Positions 60,395 to 64,000 of a stretch of DNA of 64,000 nt are shown piece after piece (the first letter of the stretch is position 1; every line of letters begins with the position of its first letter). A program made the position numbers and the translations under genes. This DNA is from RGIG3178 sp964533965. Its GTDB lineage: Bacteria > Bacillota > Clostridia > Christensenellales > QAND01. The stretch is from NCBI GenBank assembly GCA_964533965.1, contig CAZHNN010000004.1:62001-126000 (forward strand), written 5' to 3'. The notes under the pieces were generated by a model. It was not told the origin of the DNA and ran no database searches. It saw nothing but the letters and a program-made list of their open reading frames with translations.

Positions 60395-62185
60395 TTAGAG
60401 TACGGCGGATTCTTTTTCCAAAAAGAGAAGAGTTACTTCGTTTTCCTTCAGAGGCCGGCTGAACAAATATCCCTGTAGGTAATCGCTCTTGGTCGTCTTG
60501 AGAAACTCGAATTGCTCCTTTGTTTCGATTCCTTCTACAACCGTCTCCATGCCCAGGCTATTGACCAGCGCAATGATCGATCGAACGATATGTTTTTGTT
60601 TGGAACTGATGTTCTTTTGACGGATAAATGTCTTGTCAATTTTCAGGGTATCTACCGGCAGCTGCATCAGGTAACCAAGCGAAGAGTATCCCGTTCCGAA
60701 ATCATCAAGGCAAATGCGAACGCCAAGCTTCTTGAGTTCATGGAGTTTGGAAACGGTTGATTCGAACGATGCGATAAACGTGCTTTCCGTAATTTCCAGC
60801 TCCAGACGCTTTGGGTCAATCCCGCTTATTTCAAGAGCCTCCCTGACATCGTTGACAAAAGCTGCGCTCTTAAGCTGAATTCCGGAGATGTTGACGGAAA
60901 CGATGCCATTGTAACCATATTCTTTTTCCCACAGGTGTACAGTTTTGCAGGCTTGCAGTAATACCCATTTTCCAATGGGAATGATCAATCCCATTTCCTC
61001 AGCAACCGGGATCAGTTTGTTCGGGTCTATAACCCCCAAGGAAGGGCTTTCCCACCGGATCAACGCTTCCACACCGCGACACGATCCTGTTCTTACGCTG
61101 TATTGAGGCTGATATTCCAAATACATCTCATTTAGTTCCAGCGCTGACCAAAGTTTATTTTGAAAATCGATTTTACTTAAGACATCCTGTTTCATCTCGT
61201 TGCTGACAAAATGGACTTGGTTTTTGCCATCCAGCTTGGCGCGATACATCGCCGCATCCGCAAACATCAGCAATCCTTCGGAGCTATCTGCATCATCTGG
61301 AAAAATAGTTACACCAATACTACACGTCAAATAAATGGACGTCGTTTCGAAGCAAAAAGGATCCATAAGGCAGTTTTTGATCGTGAGCACAGAATCTTGA
61401 AGATCTTCTTTGGTTCCAATGTCCTGAATCAATATGATGAACTCATCGCCGCCAAAGCGATAGACGCAGTCTGCTTCTTTGATCGTATCCCTTAACCGTT
61501 TGCTTGCTTCGACCAACACCATGTCGCCGATACTATGGCCGAGACCGTCGTTGATATTCTTGAAATTGTCAAGATCGATGAATAGCAAAGCGAATTTTTT
61601 TGTCTTTGCCTCCGGTGTATCGATGTTTTGGTTAATTGTCTCCAGAAGCAGATTCCGGTTGGAAAGACCGGTCAATATGTCATGATATGCCAGAAACTCA
61701 AGCTGCTCTTCCCGTGTTTTTAAATCGATGTATAGACGATTCAGCTCGTTGTTTTTCTCTTGCAGCACTTTATACGCATCCTTGAGTTCTTGTTCGGCCA
61801 TGATGTGCTCCGTCATGTCCCGGACAAAACTGAATCTAAAGGAAAGTTCTGTGGATTCCAGAATACCCATGGATATATCTACCGGTATCAAATGCCCGTT
61901 CTTATGCTTGTGCAAGGACTGTAATCGTCCGATTTCTCCTTTGGGTGCAGCCATGAATTTGTTCAGCTTATTGAAGTTCTCATAGGAGAGATTGGCGTCA
62001 ATATCAAGGATGTTCATTCCGATGATCTCTTCTTTTGTATACCCCAAATTTCTACAGGCGGTACTGTTCGCATATGTAATAGCGCCGTCACCATTGGACC
62101 AGAATATGCCGTCCGGATTGTTTTCCAGGCACTGCATTGCATATGTCAGTGTCGTTTCCGTATCCAGTTCTTGAAACTTTTTCAT
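60395..62185 (-). CDS. PAS-GGDEF-EAL cyclic-di-GMP enzyme
   Basis: 596 residues: PAS domain (about 8-130, NPDGIFWSNGDGAITYAN), coiled-coil linker, GGDEF domain (about 165-325, YRFGGDEFIILI) and EAL domain (about 345-590, GVEALIRWES; DDFGTGYSSLGYL). Both catalytic motifs are intact, so it may make or break c-di-GMP depending on the PAS signal. The inhibitory I-site before GGDEF reads KEAD instead of RxxD, so product feedback may be weak. No membrane segment. ATG at 62185 preceded by GGGGGAGG. Confidence 0.94.
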   Translation of the reverse strand: MKKFQELDTETTLTYAMQCLENNPDGIFWSNGDGAITYANSTACRNLGYTKEEIIGMNILDIDANLSYENFNKLNKFMAAPKGEIGRLQSLHKHKNGHLIPVDISMGILESTELSFRFSFVRDMTEHIMAEQELKDAYKVLQEKNNELNRLYIDLKTREEQLEFLAYHDILTGLSNRNLLLETINQNIDTPEAKTKKFALLFIDLDNFKNINDGLGHSIGDMVLVEASKRLRDTIKEADCVYRFGGDEFIILIQDIGTKEDLQDSVLTIKNCLMDPFCFETTSIYLTCSIGVTIFPDDADSSEGLLMFADAAMYRAKLDGKNQVHFVSNEMKQDVLSKIDFQNKLWSALELNEMYLEYQPQYSVRTGSCRGVEALIRWESPSLGVIDPNKLIPVAEEMGLIIPIGKWVLLQACKTVHLWEKEYGYNGIVSVNISGIQLKSAAFVNDVREALEISGIDPKRLELEITESTFIASFESTVSKLHELKKLGVRICLDDFGTGYSSLGYLMQLPVDTLKIDKTFIRQKNISSKQKHIVRSIIALVNSLGMETVVEGIETKEQFEFLKTTKSDYLQGYLFSRPLKENEVTLLFLEKESAVL

Positions 62186-62501
62186 GCCGACCTCCCCCAC
62201 CTTTCCAAAGCATGGAAACATGGGCTACTATAATCAAACGTATTACATTTCATTATTTTTTATCGGTAAAAATACTTTAAAACTAAAGTGATGTTTGTTC
62301 CTAAACACAAAAATCCGCTTTCATCCGGGTGCTTCTATGTCCTACAACAGCCACATCCGATATAGGCGTCTTGCCCGAAGGTGAAGAAAAAGAAGCCGCA
62401 TAAAGCGGCCTCTTCCTTAACCGCCGTATGGGCTTTAGAAAGAATAATCCATTCTGAAGCGAATAGAATCTAGAAGCATTCGTTGAGCGGAGGGGATTAT
62501 T
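62186..62501. other. Intergenic region with an isolated hairpin
   Basis: GCCGC-ATAAA-GCGGC flanked by AAGA/TCTT (62388-62412) resembles a terminator, but no gene precedes it on either strand. The rest shows nothing I can identify. Confidence 0.4.
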
Positions 62502-63317
62502 GTGGGTTATTATATAAAAGTCGAGCCGACGGTAAGGGTGTATGTGGAAGACCTCAATCCTGCGGGCAGCAAGACGATATTGTTTATCCATGGCTGGCCC
62601 GGAAACCATAACCTTTTCGAGTACCAGTTCGACCAACTGCCTAAGATGGGATACCGCTGTCTTGGGATGGACTGGAGGGGGTTTGGGATGTCGGATAAAC
62701 CCTGGTCAGGCTATGATTACGACCGGCTGGCGGACGACGTCAAATGCGTCGTGGATGCATTTGGATTGAAAAACTTTACATTGGCTGGACATTCCACCGG
62801 CGGAGGGATTGCCGTCCGCTATATGGCAAGGCACAACGGCTATGGCGTGTCAAAGCTTGCTTTATGCGCAGCCGCCGTGCCAAGTTTGATACAGCGCCCC
62901 TATTTCCCGTACGGCTTGCCCAGGCAAGCGGTAGAGGATATCATTGCGGGCACCTATACCGACCGGCCCAATATGCTTCGAAATTTCGGCAACATGATCT
63001 TCTTTCAATATGTCACGGAACCTTTATCGGATTGGATCTTTCAACTTGGACTGCAGGCGGCAGGCTGGGCCACTGCGGCGATCGCCAACACATGGCTTGA
63101 TGAGGAAGGCCTGTTTGAGGACATGAAAACGATCAATGTACCAACCGTGATCCTTCATGGCATTGAGGACAAAGTTTGCCTGTTCCCGCTGGCCATAGCG
63201 CAAAGGGAAGGCATAAAGAATTCCAAACTCGTTCCGTTTGAGAAAAGCGGTCATTTCCTGTTCATCGACCAGAAGGAGAAATTCAACGAGGAATTGATGA
63301 AGTTTGTGGAGGAATAA
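62502..63317 (+). CDS. Alpha/beta hydrolase
   Basis: 271 residues. Oxyanion-region FIHGWPGNHNLFEYQFDQL, nucleophile elbow GHSTGGGIAVRY (Ser near residue 99), a late acid in ILHGIEDKVCLF and catalytic His in EKSGHFLFIDQKE. The sequence around DWRGFGMSDKPWSGYDYDRL resembles non-heme chloroperoxidase-like and epoxide hydrolase-like members; the substrate is not known. GTG start at 62502 with GGAGGGG upstream. Confidence 0.9.
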   Translation: MGYYIKVEPTVRVYVEDLNPAGSKTILFIHGWPGNHNLFEYQFDQLPKMGYRCLGMDWRGFGMSDKPWSGYDYDRLADDVKCVVDAFGLKNFTLAGHSTGGGIAVRYMARHNGYGVSKLALCAAAVPSLIQRPYFPYGLPRQAVEDIIAGTYTDRPNMLRNFGNMIFFQYVTEPLSDWIFQLGLQAAGWATAAIANTWLDEEGLFEDMKTINVPTVILHGIEDKVCLFPLAIAQREGIKNSKLVPFEKSGHFLFIDQKEKFNEELMKFVEE

Positions 63318-63381
63318 TCCTCGAACCCCATAACGCCGCATCGGATAAACCAATATGCAACCGTATCCCAGAGCAATCAAA

Positions 63382-63401
63382 AAGCGCCCGCTTGGGCGCT
63401 T
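63382..63401. terminator. Bidirectional terminator
   Basis: AAGCGCCC-GCTT-GGGCGCTT between convergent genes, with A/T-rich flanks. Confidence 0.75.
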
Positions 63402-63414
63402 CTCGTTTTACATT

Positions 63415-64000
63415 TTAAATCGCCAAATCCCGGTTCCGGTAGAAATAATACGTTCCATAAACGCACGCGGCGGTAAGCAGCACGGATAAGAGCATTACAA
63501 CTGCGTTCAGCCCGTTGCCGTTGACGATATCCACATAACTGAAGTACTTGAACGGAGAGAGGATGTTGAGGAAGTTCATGTTGCCGGATAGGTCTGTCAC
63601 CTTGGCGATCATGAAAGAGCAAATCAGGATAGCCGCGGAGAGGGAACCGGATGCTTTCGAATTTTTGATACAGGCAGCAATCAAAAAGCCCACCGAGAAA
63701 AAGATAAGCTGCACCAAAAACAGACTCAGGTGAAAAGATAGTATTTCGCCCGTGATCGGCGCTCCCTTGTTGTAGGCGTTGACCATCACAATGGAAGAGA
63801 GCAGCGAAACGACGTTTACAACGAGCAGGTTCACTAGCGAAGCCAACAGTTTTGACGTTACGATGGCGTTGCGGGATACCGGCATCACCATTAAAAACTC
63901 CGTTGTCTTGTCCCGCTCCTCCTTTGAAAGGATGCCGCTGCCCAGCAGCACGGCATGGATACCGATGATCAGTTCGGTGTATACGAACAATAGGGCAAAA
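63415..64000 (-). CDS. ABC-2 type transporter permease (partial)
   Basis: The frame runs open to the right edge of the window, so the N terminus is missing. The visible 195 residues have about five membrane segments and the loop SKEERDKTTEFLMVMPVSR, a conserved cytoplasmic segment of ABC-2 permeases in which the protein reads KTTEFL. It ends FYRNRDLAI. Its ATPase partner is presumably beyond the edge. Export role likely, substrate unknown. Confidence 0.88.
   Translation of the reverse strand, partial: FALLFVYTELIIGIHAVLLGSGILSKEERDKTTEFLMVMPVSRNAIVTSKLLASLVNLLVVNVVSLLSSIVMVNAYNKGAPITGEILSFHLSLFLVQLIFFSVGFLIAACIKNSKASGSLSAAILICSFMIAKVTDLSGNMNFLNILSPFKYFSYVDIVNGNGLNAVVMLLSVLLTAACVYGTYYFYRNRDLAI

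Overview
The window looks like a chromosomal segment of a spore-forming member of the Clostridia (Firmicutes). Grounds: strong GGAGG-type ribosome binding sites with frequent TTG and GTG starts, LL-diaminopimelate aminotransferase, a glnA-ANTAR regulator pair, a SleB-type cell wall hydrolase, anaerobic oxygen defence (flavodiiron protein, desulfoferrodoxin) and LytR-CpsA-Psr proteins. The order cannot be fixed from sequence alone. I saw no rRNA, tRNA or CRISPR. One run of 10 N (7437-7446) is an assembly gap inside a gene.

Layout. 1-7041: nitrogen and lysine metabolism on the plus strand (glutamate synthase GXGXG subunit, glnA, ANTAR regulator, dapF, dapL, ACT protein, PFL/DUF711 protein). 7100-8209: AsnC-type regulator and LysE exporter, followed by a 560-bp element with 120-bp inverted repeats (8214-8776). 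8888-21808: surface glycan locus, with a phosphohexomutase on the minus strand divergent from an 11-gene plus-strand operon (manA, manC, gmd, rmd, ABC-type glycan exporter wzm/wzt, a small unknown protein, four GT4 glycosyltransferases). The genes predict GDP-D-rhamnose synthesis and export of a lipid-linked glycan. 21827-25282: DtxR-family regulator divergent from a CtpE-like P-type ATPase and a cyclophilin. 25387-29722: two paralogous LytR-CpsA-Psr genes that probably attach glycans to the wall; the first is frameshifted. 29772-36911: aminotransferase and hydroxyacid dehydrogenase, Cys-cluster protein, flavodoxin, flavodiiron protein, small proteins, enolase.

36951-43028 (minus strand): holin-like protein, MFS transporter, Ser/Thr kinase, PII protein, PP2C phosphatase, amino acid permease. 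The permease has a remarkable leader with four tandem terminator hairpins. 43355-45125: Lsa-type ABC-F resistance ATPase with a leader peptide and competing RNA segments. 45143-51938: desulfoferrodoxin, VOC protein, P-type ATPase with two TrkA-type proteins, DUF815 ATPase. 52204-53253: orphan endolysin and holin. 53386-56303: two tandem MBL-fold lipoproteins with altered metal motifs, and an HpcH/HpaI aldolase. 56527-60357: membrane protein with an Ada-like tail, SleB hydrolase, and an XRE regulator-membrane protein-radical SAM operon. 60395-64000: PAS-GGDEF-EAL protein, alpha/beta hydrolase and a partial ABC permease.

The best candidates for new biology are RNA-based: the four-unit terminator array at 43052-43260, the ABC-F leader at 43390-43606, and a paired hairpin element starting at the stop codons of two metabolic genes (785-890 and 5083-5181).
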